A stretch of 42,446 nt of DNA from the NCBI GenBank assembly GCA_020718275.1, contig DYSI01000010.1, forward strand, positions 1 through 42,446, in the 5' to 3' direction. The notes below the pieces were generated by a model. The model was given only the letters and a program-made list of their open reading frames with translations, did no database searches and was not told the DNA's origin. The position numbers and the translations under genes were made by a program. Shown here piece after piece: positions 16,516-25,395 of the stretch. Every line of letters begins with the position of its first letter. The first letter of the stretch is position 1. The stretch comes from Draconibacterium orientale (GTDB lineage: Bacteria > Bacteroidota > Bacteroidia > Bacteroidales > UBA1556).

Positions 16516-17364
16516 ATGAAGAAAATATTTTTTTACTTAATGGTAGCAATGCTTTTCACAGCATGCAACAATAGTAAAGGTGGCGAAGAAGTTACAGCCG
16601 CTGACAGCACCATGACCGTGGATAGCCTATTGGGAAGTATTGAAACTTTAGTAGGTCAACAAATCACCGTAATAGGAAGAGTGGATCACGTTTGCAAACA
16701 CGGTGGAACCAAAATGGTGATTTATACCAGTAATCCTGAAAATGGCCTACATATCAATGCCACCGATGAATCTGGCAATTTTAGAGCAGACGAAATGATG
16801 GACGAAACTGTTCGTGTTGTTGGGAAAGTAAGCGAATTTCGCGTTGATGATGGCTATATTGCTGAATTAGAATCTGTATTGGAAACTAAAAAAGCCGAAG
16901 GACCAAGCAAAGAGGAGCCAGCAACTGCAAAAAAAGAAGAACATCATGATGGTAATTTCCCTGATGCTGATAGCAAACACAAACAAGAAGTGGAAGGTTT
17001 GGAAAACCAAATCACTAGGTTAAAAACTCAATTAGAGGAAGCTCGTGCAAATGGAAAAGACCACTTATCATTCTATTCGGTTGATTGTGTTTCCTATAGC
17101 ATAGTCGAAGGAAGCGGAAAGATTGAAGCTAGCGCAGATACTACCGTGGTTGATGAACCAGTTGGACACCAAGAATCTGCTGTTGAAATGGAAGCTGATA
17201 AGAAAGAAGCAACCACTGTTAAAAAAGAAGTAGAGAAAAAAGCAGAAACTGCTGTGCAAACAGAAGGCGGAAAAAAAGTTGAAGCAAGTGACAAAATGAA
17301 ATCTAGTGTAAAACAAGAAGTGGGTAAAAAAACTAAACCCGCTCAAGGTGGCGAAATCAAATAA
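16516..17364 (+). CDS. Lipoprotein with OB-fold-like domain and Lys/Glu-rich tail
   Basis: A 282-residue lipoprotein: the lipobox is MLFTAC, with Cys17 the lipidated residue, followed by Asn-Asn. Residues 38-120 have the strand pattern of an OB fold (QQITVIGRVDHVCKHGGTKM, then LHINATDESGNF and ETVRVVGKVSEFRVDDGYI), similar to small tRNA-anti-like domains seen in other Bacteroidota lipoproteins; in the periplasm it more likely binds a small ligand or metal than RNA. The pair C61-K-H63 is a possible metal site. Residues 155-180 (EVEGLENQITRLKTQLEEAR) are a short coiled coil. The last 80 residues are low-complexity Lys/Glu/Ala, probably disordered and perhaps envelope-spanning. A very strong hairpin terminator follows. 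Confidence 0.7.
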   Translation: MKKIFFYLMVAMLFTACNNSKGGEEVTAADSTMTVDSLLGSIETLVGQQITVIGRVDHVCKHGGTKMVIYTSNPENGLHINATDESGNFRADEMMDETVRVVGKVSEFRVDDGYIAELESVLETKKAEGPSKEEPATAKKEEHHDGNFPDADSKHKQEVEGLENQITRLKTQLEEARANGKDHLSFYSVDCVSYSIVEGSGKIEASADTTVVDEPVGHQESAVEMEADKKEATTVKKEVEKKAETAVQTEGGKKVEASDKMKSSVKQEVGKKTKPAQGGEIK

Positions 17365-17385
17365 TAAAACATAATATTATTCTTT

Positions 17386-17449
17386 AGCTGTCGAAATACC
17401 CTGAACTTTATCTTTTAAGCAATGAAGGTATTTCGACAGCTTTTTATTT
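17386..17449 (+). terminator. Strong rho-independent terminator
   Basis: AGCTGTCGAAATACC (17386-17400) and GGTATTTCGACAGCT (17427-17441) are perfect 15-base complements with a 26-base loop, followed by TTTTATTT. It separates the lipoprotein from the PepSY-type gene that begins at 17459. Confidence 0.85.
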
Positions 17450-17458
17450 AAAAAAACT

Positions 17459-18019
17459 ATGGGAAAAAAGCTGCGTCAATTCAATAGAGCTACCCATCGA
17501 GATCTCGGCTATTTCTTTGTAGCGATGATTTTGATTTATTCAATATCTGGCATTGCCATTAATCATTTGGACGACTGGAATCCTAGTTACGGTTTGAAAA
17601 CCGAAGAAATTAGTTTTGATAAATCTCAAATAAATCCATCGCTCAACAAAGAGCAAGTGATACAATTACTTGAGGAGTGGAATATTGATAATGCCTACCG
17701 TAAACACTATTTTCCCAATGATCAAACCTGCAAAATATTTGTCAAGAATGGTCATATTGAAATGGATTTAACGAGTGGCAAAGCCTTGGTTGAGATAGTC
17801 AATAAACGACCTATTCTACATACTGTCAATTGGTTACACTACAATCCGAATACAATATGGAAATGGTTTTCTGATATTTTTGCGCTTGGTCTTATTTTGC
17901 TAGCCATCAGTGGAATGTTTATTTTGAAGGGCAAAAATGGTTTAAAATGGCGCGGCGCTATTCTTATCGGAATAGGTATTCTAATCCCGCTAGGTTTCTT
18001 GTTCTTCTTCTACTTTTAA
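17459..18019 (+). CDS. PepSY-associated transmembrane protein
   Basis: A 186-residue inner membrane protein. The N-terminus RQFNRATHRDLGYFFVAMIL with H13 is typical of PepSY_TM proteins, as is the HTVNWLHYNP segment ahead of the second helix. Predicted helices: about 18-36, 138-157 and 163-185; the roughly 100 residues between the first two face the periplasm and contain a PepSY-like stretch (NPSLNKEQVIQLLEEW). Relatives take part in haem or siderophore-iron reduction and transport, but no iron gene is adjacent here. The start is ATG at 17459, only 18 bases after the terminator stem, so the promoter must overlap that hairpin or transcription reads through. Confidence 0.83.
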   Translation: MGKKLRQFNRATHRDLGYFFVAMILIYSISGIAINHLDDWNPSYGLKTEEISFDKSQINPSLNKEQVIQLLEEWNIDNAYRKHYFPNDQTCKIFVKNGHIEMDLTSGKALVEIVNKRPILHTVNWLHYNPNTIWKWFSDIFALGLILLAISGMFILKGKNGLKWRGAILIGIGILIPLGFLFFFYF

Positions 18020-18102
18020 TCAATAGCAAGTTACCAAATTTGGCTTATCCTTTTCTTTGTTTTCACAAATTTCTTGTTAACAATTGAATAGGTATAAATT
18101 AC

Positions 18103-18129
18103 TTGTCCCCTCCAAAATCATTACTTTTG
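18103..18129 (+). promoter_or_regulatory. Promoter of the mrdA-rodA operon
   Basis: TTG at 18103-18105, 16 bases, then TACTTTTG (18122-18129), an exact TAnnTTTG -7 element. It lies 27 bases before the ATG of the PBP2 gene. Confidence 0.55.
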
Positions 18130-18156
18130 TAGTCAAATCAATTCGCAGCGAACATT

Positions 18157-19995
18157 ATGATAATGCACAAAGACAAATATTCGGATCGTAAATTTATTAT
18201 TTACGGTTTTTTTATTTTTGTGGGTTTTTCATTCATAATCAGGCTATTATATTTACAGGTTTTAGATAATGAATATGCTTATGCTGCTGATAATAATGCG
18301 CGCAGAGATATAACGGTATACCCTCCTCGCGGTCTTATCTATGATCGAAATGGCGAGCTTATGGTTTACAACGAAGCTGTTTTTGATTTAATGGTTGTTC
18401 CCGGTCAGGTGAAAGATATTGATGAGGAAATGCTATGTCAATTGCTTGAAATCGACTATGAGGATTATCAAAAGCGGTTTAAAAAAGCCAAGAAATTCAG
18501 TTCGCGTAAAGCTAGTATTTTCGAGAAACAGTTATCCAAAACCCAAACGGCCTATTTGCAAGAAAAGCTGTATCAGTTTCCAGGGTTCTATGTGCAAGCG
18601 CGTACTTTGCGCAAGTATCCCAGTGCCAGCGCGGCTCACTTATTAGGCTATATTGCGGAAGTTAATGATAAGGAACTTAGCAGCGATTGCTTTTATGCGT
18701 CGGGTGATTACATTGGCAAAAGTGGAATTGAAAAATCGTATGAAAAAAACCTAAGAGGGCAGAAAGGCATCAAAAAGCTTTTGGTCGATGTTTATAATCG
18801 CGAAAAGGGTGCTTTTCATGAAGGGCAGTTTGATGTGCCTGCCGTAAACGGACAGAAACTCTATACTGGCATTGACCTTGAAATGCAAATGTATGGTGAG
18901 CTACTCATGCAAAATAAAATTGGCGCAATAGTAGCCATAGAACCTCAAACTGGTGAAATACTGGCCATGATAAGTTCCCCAACTTACGACCCCAATAAAT
19001 TAGTTGGCAGAATACGCTCGGCAAATTACAGCACCTTACTTGTGGACACCTTGAAACCACTGATAAATAGGTCACTAACCTCATCCTATCCTCCTGGGTC
19101 AACTTTTAAATTAGCACAGGCCTTAATTGGGCAGCAAGAAAAAGTGCTGAATAATAATACCATTTACACTTGCAATGGTGGTTTTCATTATGGTGGATTG
19201 ACTGTAGGATGTCACCCGCACAATCCAAATCTTAATCTGCAAGAATCAATCATGATTTCCTGCAATGCATATTATTGCAACGTTTACCGCTCTGTGATTG
19301 AAAATCCTATCTATAGAAATTCTGAGGCGGGTTATCGAAAATGGCGCGAATACATCACTAAATTGGGATTTGGAGTTAAATATGGAATTGATTTGCCTTA
19401 CGAAACCACTGGTAACATCCCCAAGCCCGAATACTACGATAAGTATTACGGTAAAGGACATTGGAATTCGATAACGACCATTTCATTGGCCATTGGCCAG
19501 GGTGAAATTTTGGCTACGCCCTTGCAATTAGCTAATTTAGCTGCTTTAATTGCCAATCGTGGGTATTATATTACGCCCCATCTTGTGGCTCAAGTTGGGG
19601 ATTCGACTAAAAGAAATGCACTCTATACTAAAAAGAATCAAAGCGGAATAGACCCCCGATATTTTGAGGTAGTGATTAATGGGATGGAAGATGTGGTAAT
19701 GAAAGGCACAGCTCGCTCTGCTTTTATTGATAGCATAAGCGTATGCGGAAAAACTGGGACAGCCCAAAATCCACATGGCGAAAATCACTCGGTATTTATT
19801 GCTTTTGCGCCAAAGGAAAATCCTAAAATTGCCATTGCTGTATTTATCGAAAACTCTGGTTACGGCGGAACCTGGGCAGCTCCTATTGCCAGTTTAATGA
19901 TCGAAAAGTATCTTAAAGGATATATCAATAGCGCTCGATTGCCTATTGAAAAACGAATGTTGGAGGGAAATTTAATCAACTACCATGCGAGATAG
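18157..19995 (+). CDS. mrdA: Penicillin-binding protein 2 (elongasome transpeptidase)
   Basis: Cross-links peptidoglycan during lateral-wall growth, in partnership with RodA. The 612-residue protein has one N-terminal membrane helix (about 13-33), the PBP dimerisation domain (YPPRGLIYDRNGELM), and the transpeptidase domain with all three catalytic motifs: S315-T-F-K318 (PPGSTFK), S368-C-N370, and K532-T-G534 (CGKTGTAQN). The YIGKSGIEKSYE segment is typical of class B PBPs. Its last 11 bases overlap the start of rodA, a classic coupling. Unlike in many genomes, mreB, mreC and mreD are not immediately upstream; the preceding gene is a PepSY-type protein. ATG at 18157 is used; ATG at 18163 would remove two residues only. 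Confidence 0.96.
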   Translation: MIMHKDKYSDRKFIIYGFFIFVGFSFIIRLLYLQVLDNEYAYAADNNARRDITVYPPRGLIYDRNGELMVYNEAVFDLMVVPGQVKDIDEEMLCQLLEIDYEDYQKRFKKAKKFSSRKASIFEKQLSKTQTAYLQEKLYQFPGFYVQARTLRKYPSASAAHLLGYIAEVNDKELSSDCFYASGDYIGKSGIEKSYEKNLRGQKGIKKLLVDVYNREKGAFHEGQFDVPAVNGQKLYTGIDLEMQMYGELLMQNKIGAIVAIEPQTGEILAMISSPTYDPNKLVGRIRSANYSTLLVDTLKPLINRSLTSSYPPGSTFKLAQALIGQQEKVLNNNTIYTCNGGFHYGGLTVGCHPHNPNLNLQESIMISCNAYYCNVYRSVIENPIYRNSEAGYRKWREYITKLGFGVKYGIDLPYETTGNIPKPEYYDKYYGKGHWNSITTISLAIGQGEILATPLQLANLAALIANRGYYITPHLVAQVGDSTKRNALYTKKNQSGIDPRYFEVVINGMEDVVMKGTARSAFIDSISVCGKTGTAQNPHGENHSVFIAFAPKENPKIAIAVFIENSGYGGTWAAPIASLMIEKYLKGYINSARLPIEKRMLEGNLINYHAR

Positions 19996-21253
19996 AAACC
20001 TTATTTGGCGTGATATGGATTGGATCACCGTCGGATTATATCTGATGATGGTTTTTTTTGGGTGGATTAGTATCTATTCGGCGGTATTTAATGAAGATCA
20101 TAGTAGTATCGTTGACTTGAGTCAACGCTATGGAAAACAGCTACTTTGGATAGGAGCGGCCATTTTTATTGCCCTGCTCATTTTATTAGTAGATCCAAAA
20201 TTCTTTTCGCAATTTGCCATTATAATTTATGGCATGCATTTGATAAGCTTAATCATGGTTTTGTTGCTCGGAAAAGAGGTGGCGGGGTCTAAATCTTGGT
20301 TTGAGATAGGTAGTTTTGCCATTCAGCCTGCCGAGTTTATGAAGTATGCCACTGCATTGGCGGTTGCTTTTTACTTCACCAATATCAATCCGAAAGTAAG
20401 TCATTTGAGGGCAACCATTATTGCCGCCGCCATTATTATTATTCCTGCCGGACTAATACTTCTTCAAAACGATACTGGAAGTGCCTTGGTATATGTGAGT
20501 TTTATCTTCGTGCTTTATCGCCGTGGATTATCGGGCAATATTTTTATTATTGGAGTTCTCTTTATTTTCATAGCCATATTAGCGCTTTTGCTTGAAAGCA
20601 CCGCACAGAAAATGGTTTTGGTGGGCATTATTGTTGCCATTCTTGCTGCTATTTTCTATTTCTCACGCCGTACTTTGCGCAATGGCCTTCGGTTGGGAGC
20701 TGTTTTGGTAGTTCTAACGGCCTACCTATTTTCGGTAGGCTTTGCCTTTACGAAACTTCAACCGCATCAGCAAATTCGTATCAAAGTGCTGCTCAATATG
20801 GAGCAAGACCTTCAAGGAGCTGGTTACAATGTTCACCAATCAAAAATAGCCATTGGCTCGGGTCGCTTTTTTGGAAAAGGTTTTTTGCAAGGCACCCAAA
20901 CTAAATTCGATTTTGTTCCCGAGCAAAGTACCGACTTTATTTTCTGCACCGTTGGCGAAGAATGGGGATTTTTGGGGAGTAGTTTGGTCATCGTTATTTT
21001 TGTGATATTTCTAATCCGAATTGTCTTTATTGCTGAACGACAGCGCTCTGTCTTTGCCCAAATTTACGGTTACGGAGTTGCCTCTATCCTCTTTTTCCAT
21101 TTTACTATCAATATCGGAATGGTTATGGGTTTGCTTCCTGTTATCGGAATTCCACTTCCCTTTTTTAGTTATGGCGGATCTTCCCTTTGGGCTTTTACCA
21201 TCCTACTCTTTATCCTTATTCGCCAAGATGCCGAACGGATGAAACTCCTCTAG
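19985..21253 (+). CDS. rodA: Rod shape-determining glycosyltransferase RodA
   Basis: A SEDS-family inner membrane protein of 422 residues with about ten helices that polymerises lipid II into glycan strands for cell elongation. Diagnostic stretches are DWITVGLYLMMVFFGWISIYSA at the first helix, AGSKSWFEIGSFAIQPAEFMK, LLQNDTGSALVYV (with the essential Asp of the SEDS cavity), FVPEQSTDFIFCTVGEEWGF, and GIPLPFFSYGGSSLW near the end. It overlaps the PBP2 gene by 11 bases, and the two proteins form the elongasome synthase complex. The stop is a TAG immediately followed in frame by TAA. Confidence 0.96.
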   Translation: MRDRNLIWRDMDWITVGLYLMMVFFGWISIYSAVFNEDHSSIVDLSQRYGKQLLWIGAAIFIALLILLVDPKFFSQFAIIIYGMHLISLIMVLLLGKEVAGSKSWFEIGSFAIQPAEFMKYATALAVAFYFTNINPKVSHLRATIIAAAIIIIPAGLILLQNDTGSALVYVSFIFVLYRRGLSGNIFIIGVLFIFIAILALLLESTAQKMVLVGIIVAILAAIFYFSRRTLRNGLRLGAVLVVLTAYLFSVGFAFTKLQPHQQIRIKVLLNMEQDLQGAGYNVHQSKIAIGSGRFFGKGFLQGTQTKFDFVPEQSTDFIFCTVGEEWGFLGSSLVIVIFVIFLIRIVFIAERQRSVFAQIYGYGVASILFFHFTINIGMVMGLLPVIGIPLPFFSYGGSSLWAFTILLFILIRQDAERMKLL

Positions 21254-21354
21254 TAAGTCGATGGAGTAGTAATGATGTAAAGCTCCAATTGTCAAAGTTT
21301 TATAATGGATAATGTTCTCCAAATCAGCTTATCGATAGATTAAAAGAATTGATT

Positions 21355-21362
21355 TACCTTTG
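21355..21362 (+). promoter_or_regulatory. -7 promoter element of the TPR-DUF4292 operon
   Basis: TACCTTTG, exact TAnnTTTG match, 17 bases before the ATG at 21380. Confidence 0.5.
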
Positions 21363-21379
21363 CGCACTAAATTTTAACT

Positions 21380-22984
21380 ATGCGTTTTTTCAAACTTTCA
21401 TTCATCCCTCTGATTGCTATTTTATGGTTTGCTGCTGCTTGTAAAAGCAATCAAGCGACGCAAAAGGAGGAGCATAGTTCGTATGCGGTGAGTGATGTTT
21501 TTTTGAAAGCCAAACGGGATATCTACCAAGGAAATCAAATGGCGGCGATCGAAGGCTTTAATAAGTGTTTGAAAATGAATCCACAACACGACGCTTCTTA
21601 TTTTGAATTGGCACGAATTTATGAATTTCAGAATCAAGAATTGGCGATTCGCTACGCTCAGAAAGCCGCGGCTATTGCCCCACAAAATAGATGGTACAAA
21701 GAGTTGGAAATGAGGGTCTATCAGCAGCAGAAAAAATATGATTTAGCTATTAAAGTAATCAAAGCATTGATTCAACTGGAACCTACTCGCAAAGAATATT
21801 ATTACCAGCTAGCCAATTATCAAATTAATAGTGATGATTATCATGCTGCCTTGGAAACTTATCAAGATATTATTGATAAATTTGGCTACGAAGAAGGGGT
21901 TTTGAACCAACAAAAACAGATTTATCTGAAGCAGAAGAACTTTAAAAAGGCAATTACTATTTTAGAAGAACTGATTGAGCATCATCCCAATAATAAGGAA
22001 TATTATGGGATGATTGCTGAAATTTACCTGAACACCGGTGATGCTGATCAAGCCATGGAATATTATCGGAAAATACTCCGTATTGATCCTGCTGATGGCT
22101 TTGTGCATTTTGCTTTGGCTGACTATTATTCCGCTAAGAATGACAAGATTAGAAGTCAACGGGAATTAGAATTTGGAATGTCGTCCTCAACATTGGAGGT
22201 CGATCAAAAGATGAAAGTATTAGCACGGATGATGGAAATAGCCAAGAACGACTCCCAATACGTTCCTATTTTTGATACTTTGATGCATATTGCTTTGCGA
22301 AGCAATCCTGAAAGCCCAAAGGTTTTGGCCATTCATGCTGATTATGCGCTTCAAAAGAAGGAAACGGCCAGAGCAATTCTGTTTTTCAGAAAGATATTGG
22401 CGATTGATAGCAGCAAGTATGTTATTTGGAATCAGTTACTATTGGCCGAACTGGAGGTAAATGACATGGCTGCTTTGTTGAGCGAGAGCAATCGTGCCAT
22501 TGAGCTATTTCCTCAGCAAGCAGAATTGTATTATTTGAATGCGCTAGCTTACCAACATATTTATGATTGGGCAAAAGTGAAAGAGCGAATGAAAATGGGG
22601 GCAAATTTCGTTTATAACAAGCAAGATAAAGCTAGTTTCATGGCTTTGATGGCCAAAGCTGAAATGCAATTAGGCGAAGTGGATAATGCCAAAGCCAATT
22701 ATTCGAGGGCACTCAGTTTAGATCCACTAAATCCTTCCATATTAAGAGATTACGCCTTTTCACTTGCCTCCCACAATCTAGATTTTAGCACCGCCTTATC
22801 GTATGCAAAACAGGCTTTGGAGCTCAAAAGCGGCGACCCAGATTATATTTATGTTTATGCTTATTGCCTCTTCAAAGATGGCCAAAAACAAGCGGCTTTA
22901 GATTGGTTAGAACCCGCTATAAAATTATTTCCCGATCATAAGGATTTACAATTACTAAACATGGAAATCAATAAGAATGAATAA
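21380..22984 (+). CDS. Tetratricopeptide-repeat lipoprotein
   Basis: A 534-residue lipoprotein (lipobox WFAAAC, Cys21) that consists of TPR helix pairs from about residue 40 to the end; clear copies include AIEGFNKCLKMNPQHDASYF, AMEYYRKILRIDPADGFVHF and AKANYSRALSLDPLNPSILR. TPR arrays scaffold protein complexes, here on the periplasmic face of a membrane. The stop overlaps the DUF4292 gene by 8 bases, and an EnvC-like gene follows. This TPR-DUF4292-M23 order recurs in Bacteroidota, so a role in outer membrane or cell wall assembly is plausible but unproven. Confidence 0.9.
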   Translation: MRFFKLSFIPLIAILWFAAACKSNQATQKEEHSSYAVSDVFLKAKRDIYQGNQMAAIEGFNKCLKMNPQHDASYFELARIYEFQNQELAIRYAQKAAAIAPQNRWYKELEMRVYQQQKKYDLAIKVIKALIQLEPTRKEYYYQLANYQINSDDYHAALETYQDIIDKFGYEEGVLNQQKQIYLKQKNFKKAITILEELIEHHPNNKEYYGMIAEIYLNTGDADQAMEYYRKILRIDPADGFVHFALADYYSAKNDKIRSQRELEFGMSSSTLEVDQKMKVLARMMEIAKNDSQYVPIFDTLMHIALRSNPESPKVLAIHADYALQKKETARAILFFRKILAIDSSKYVIWNQLLLAELEVNDMAALLSESNRAIELFPQQAELYYLNALAYQHIYDWAKVKERMKMGANFVYNKQDKASFMALMAKAEMQLGEVDNAKANYSRALSLDPLNPSILRDYAFSLASHNLDFSTALSYAKQALELKSGDPDYIYVYAYCLFKDGQKQAALDWLEPAIKLFPDHKDLQLLNMEINKNE

Positions 22985-23831
22985 GTTAAGTTCAAAACCT
23001 GTATTTTATATCCTCATCATTTTCCTTTTTTTTGCCTCCTGCCGCAGTAGAACAGTCGAAGTGGCAACTCCAGTCGTTAAAGAAACCATCAGCGAAATGA
23101 AGCCAAGCAAAGTGGATTCTGTATATGCCATGATGAAATCCCAACAATTTAATGCTGAATGGATGAGTGGACAATTCAAAGGAGTTTATCAAACCGTTGA
23201 CAATCAGCAAAGTTTTACCGGTCAAATACGGATGCGGAAAGATAGTATTATTTGGATAAGTATTTATGCGGTGATGAATATCGAAATTTTTCGATTGAAA
23301 ATCGAACCCGATACTTTTATGTTTATTGATCGATTGAGCAAAACCTATATGATTGAAAACACTAAATTTCTGAAGGATCGCTTTCAAATCGATTTAGATT
23401 TTCAAATGTTGCAATCTGTTTTGATGGGTAATGATTTCCCCTATTACGAAAATAATGTTTTCAAGATAAATGAAAGTATGCAAAACTATCAGTTAAGTAC
23501 CATTGCTCGCCGAAAGCTAAAAGCATGCTATGCCGACGAAGATCTTAGTAATAAAATTTTGATACAAGATATTTGGATTGATAAGCAAAATAGCAAGATT
23601 ACTCGCCAAAGTGTGAAGTTGGTTGGCGATAATAGAACTAAATTTACTGTGCGTTACGACGATTTTTCGCCACTCAAAAACACCTTGTTTCCGATGTTGA
23701 TGAATTTTAAACTTAAAGAGGAAGATAATTCATTTCTGGAAATAGAATATTCATCGCTTGAGCCCAACATCCCCCAAGTTTTTCCTTTCAAAATCCCTAA
23801 AACGTATTCCGAAAAATCGAAAACACAATAG
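22977..23831 (+). CDS. DUF4292 lipoprotein
   Basis: A 284-residue lipoprotein with lipobox LFFASC (Cys22). From about residue 50 onward it follows the DUF4292 pattern: FNAEWMSGQFKGVYQ, GQIRMRKDSIIWISI, FLKDRFQIDLDFQMLQSVLMGN, and a run of strands to the end. The alternating strands and LolA/LolB-like size suggest a half-barrel that could shield a lipid, but that is inference. It overlaps the TPR lipoprotein by 8 bases (translational coupling). It ends in TAG. A 200-base gap with no other gene precedes the EnvC-like gene. Confidence 0.9.
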   Translation: MNKLSSKPVFYILIIFLFFASCRSRTVEVATPVVKETISEMKPSKVDSVYAMMKSQQFNAEWMSGQFKGVYQTVDNQQSFTGQIRMRKDSIIWISIYAVMNIEIFRLKIEPDTFMFIDRLSKTYMIENTKFLKDRFQIDLDFQMLQSVLMGNDFPYYENNVFKINESMQNYQLSTIARRKLKACYADEDLSNKILIQDIWIDKQNSKITRQSVKLVGDNRTKFTVRYDDFSPLKNTLFPMLMNFKLKEEDNSFLEIEYSSLEPNIPQVFPFKIPKTYSEKSKTQ

Positions 23832-24031
23832 CAGCTATTTCATTTTCCGCGGTGAATTATAAAATTAAAAGCCGATTCCTGATATTCTGAAATTGGCCTT
23901 AGTCATCAAGGCTTAGCAAGTCATTTAATTAACAAATCATATTTGAAAATTAAAATGAATTGTACGATATGAAAAGCGGAAGCGTTATACTTTAGCTTAT
24001 CGAAAATTATGAACTTAATTGTGAAAGTGTA

Positions 24032-25276
24032 ATGTCTCTTCTTAAGAAAACGATTCTTTTTGGTTTAATGTTTTGGCTCATGGCGATGCCTCAAGTGGCT
24101 AATTCGCAAGAAAAAAAATTAAGCAAAAAGCAGTTGGAATCGCAACAAGCTAAGATTGAAAAGAACATTTCGCTCACTAAAAAACTGCTTAACGAAACTA
24201 GTTCCAAGAAAAAGACCTCCATCAATCAGATAAGTCTGCTTAAGAGACAAGTAGATGAGCGTAAGCAACTTATAAAAGTTTACAGTAGCGAAATTTCATT
24301 ACTGGAACGCCAAATACTGACGCGTCAAGAGAATATTAATCGGCTTTCGGCAGAACTAAAAATCCTAAAACAGGAATATGCCAAGCTAATATACCAATCC
24401 TACAAAAGCCGAAACCATTACGACCAGTGGATGTTTCTATTAGCATCCGACGATTTTTATCAGGCCATGCGAAGGATGAAATATTTGCAGGAGTACAATG
24501 CGTATCGTCGCGCCAAAGCTGATGACATTGTTAACACCCAAAGCAGTATTCAAAACGAACTGAACCAATTAAAAAAACAAAAGGCTGAGCGTTTGGGATT
24601 ATTGGTGACCAAAGAAAAGGAAACTAAATCGCTGGAAATAGATCAAGAAAAGAAGAAGATCGCCCTGAGTCAGTTGCAGCAGCAAGAAAAAGATTTACGT
24701 GCCCAGCTAGCCCAGCAGCAAAAGGAATGGAATAAGCTTAACAAAGAAATTCAGCGACTAATTGAGGAAGAAATAGAGCGGCAGAAAAAAGCTAGCGCTA
24801 AACCAGGTGAAAAGCCAACCGCCAAAAAAACCAGCTATCCACTATCTCCTGCTGAGACTAAATTATCGAACGATTTTGCGGCTAATATTGGCAAATTGCC
24901 ATGGCCTATTGTTCGCGGAACCATCGTAAGTCACTTCGGAATTCGCAATCATGCTGAACTCAAAATAACGGTCGACAACAAAGGAACTGATTTTAGGGTC
25001 GAAAAGGGAGCCCTTGCGCGCTCAGTTTTTGAAGGAAAAGTGGTTAAGGTGATTCAGCTTCCTCGTTATAAGGCGGTGCTGATTAAGCATGGCGATTTTT
25101 ACACCGTATACGATCGGCTTGCACAGGTGTATGTGAAAGAAAATGACGTTGTTACCACCAAACAAAATATTGGTTTAGTATGGACTGATGCCGACAATGG
25201 TGAGACCGTGCTTCACTTTGAGTTGCGGAAACAAGTTGTACCGCAAAATCCAGAAAATTGGATTTTGCGACAATAA
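24032..25276 (+). CDS. EnvC-like murein hydrolase activator (coiled coil plus M23/LytM domain)
   Basis: A 414-residue exported protein: signal peptide to about residue 26 (ANSQ/EKK), then roughly 220 residues of Lys/Gln/Glu-rich coiled coil, a Lys/Pro linker, and a LytM/M23 domain from about 285 to the end. In active M23 enzymes the zinc is held by HxxxD and HxH motifs. Here the second site reads VYDRL where 'YAHL' is expected, so one ligand is missing, while GTDFRV and LHFELR keep other elements. That fits EnvC, which activates amidases without being a hydrolase itself. TACTTTAG at 23988-23995 is a one-mismatch -7 element in the upstream gap. It probably acts in septal peptidoglycan splitting. 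Confidence 0.9.
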   Translation: MSLLKKTILFGLMFWLMAMPQVANSQEKKLSKKQLESQQAKIEKNISLTKKLLNETSSKKKTSINQISLLKRQVDERKQLIKVYSSEISLLERQILTRQENINRLSAELKILKQEYAKLIYQSYKSRNHYDQWMFLLASDDFYQAMRRMKYLQEYNAYRRAKADDIVNTQSSIQNELNQLKKQKAERLGLLVTKEKETKSLEIDQEKKKIALSQLQQQEKDLRAQLAQQQKEWNKLNKEIQRLIEEEIERQKKASAKPGEKPTAKKTSYPLSPAETKLSNDFAANIGKLPWPIVRGTIVSHFGIRNHAELKITVDNKGTDFRVEKGALARSVFEGKVVKVIQLPRYKAVLIKHGDFYTVYDRLAQVYVKENDVVTTKQNIGLVWTDADNGETVLHFELRKQVVPQNPENWILRQ

Positions 25277-25369
25277 CTACCTAACAATCAATAATAAAAT
25301 TATTTTTTACTTCCCAAAAAATTTCCCTATTCAAGGCGGTTTTTCGCATTTAACAGCGATAAAAATGCC

Positions 25370-25377
25370 TAATTTTG
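25370..25377 (+). promoter_or_regulatory. -7 promoter element of the methyltransferase gene
   Basis: TAATTTTG, exact TAnnTTTG match, 18 bases before the ATG at 25396. Confidence 0.5.
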
Positions 25378-25395
25378 CGCTTTTATTAAAATATT

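Noticed and set aside
22992-23387. 131-codon minus-strand frame inside the DUF4292 gene
   Set aside because: Antisense shadow of a recognised lipoprotein gene.
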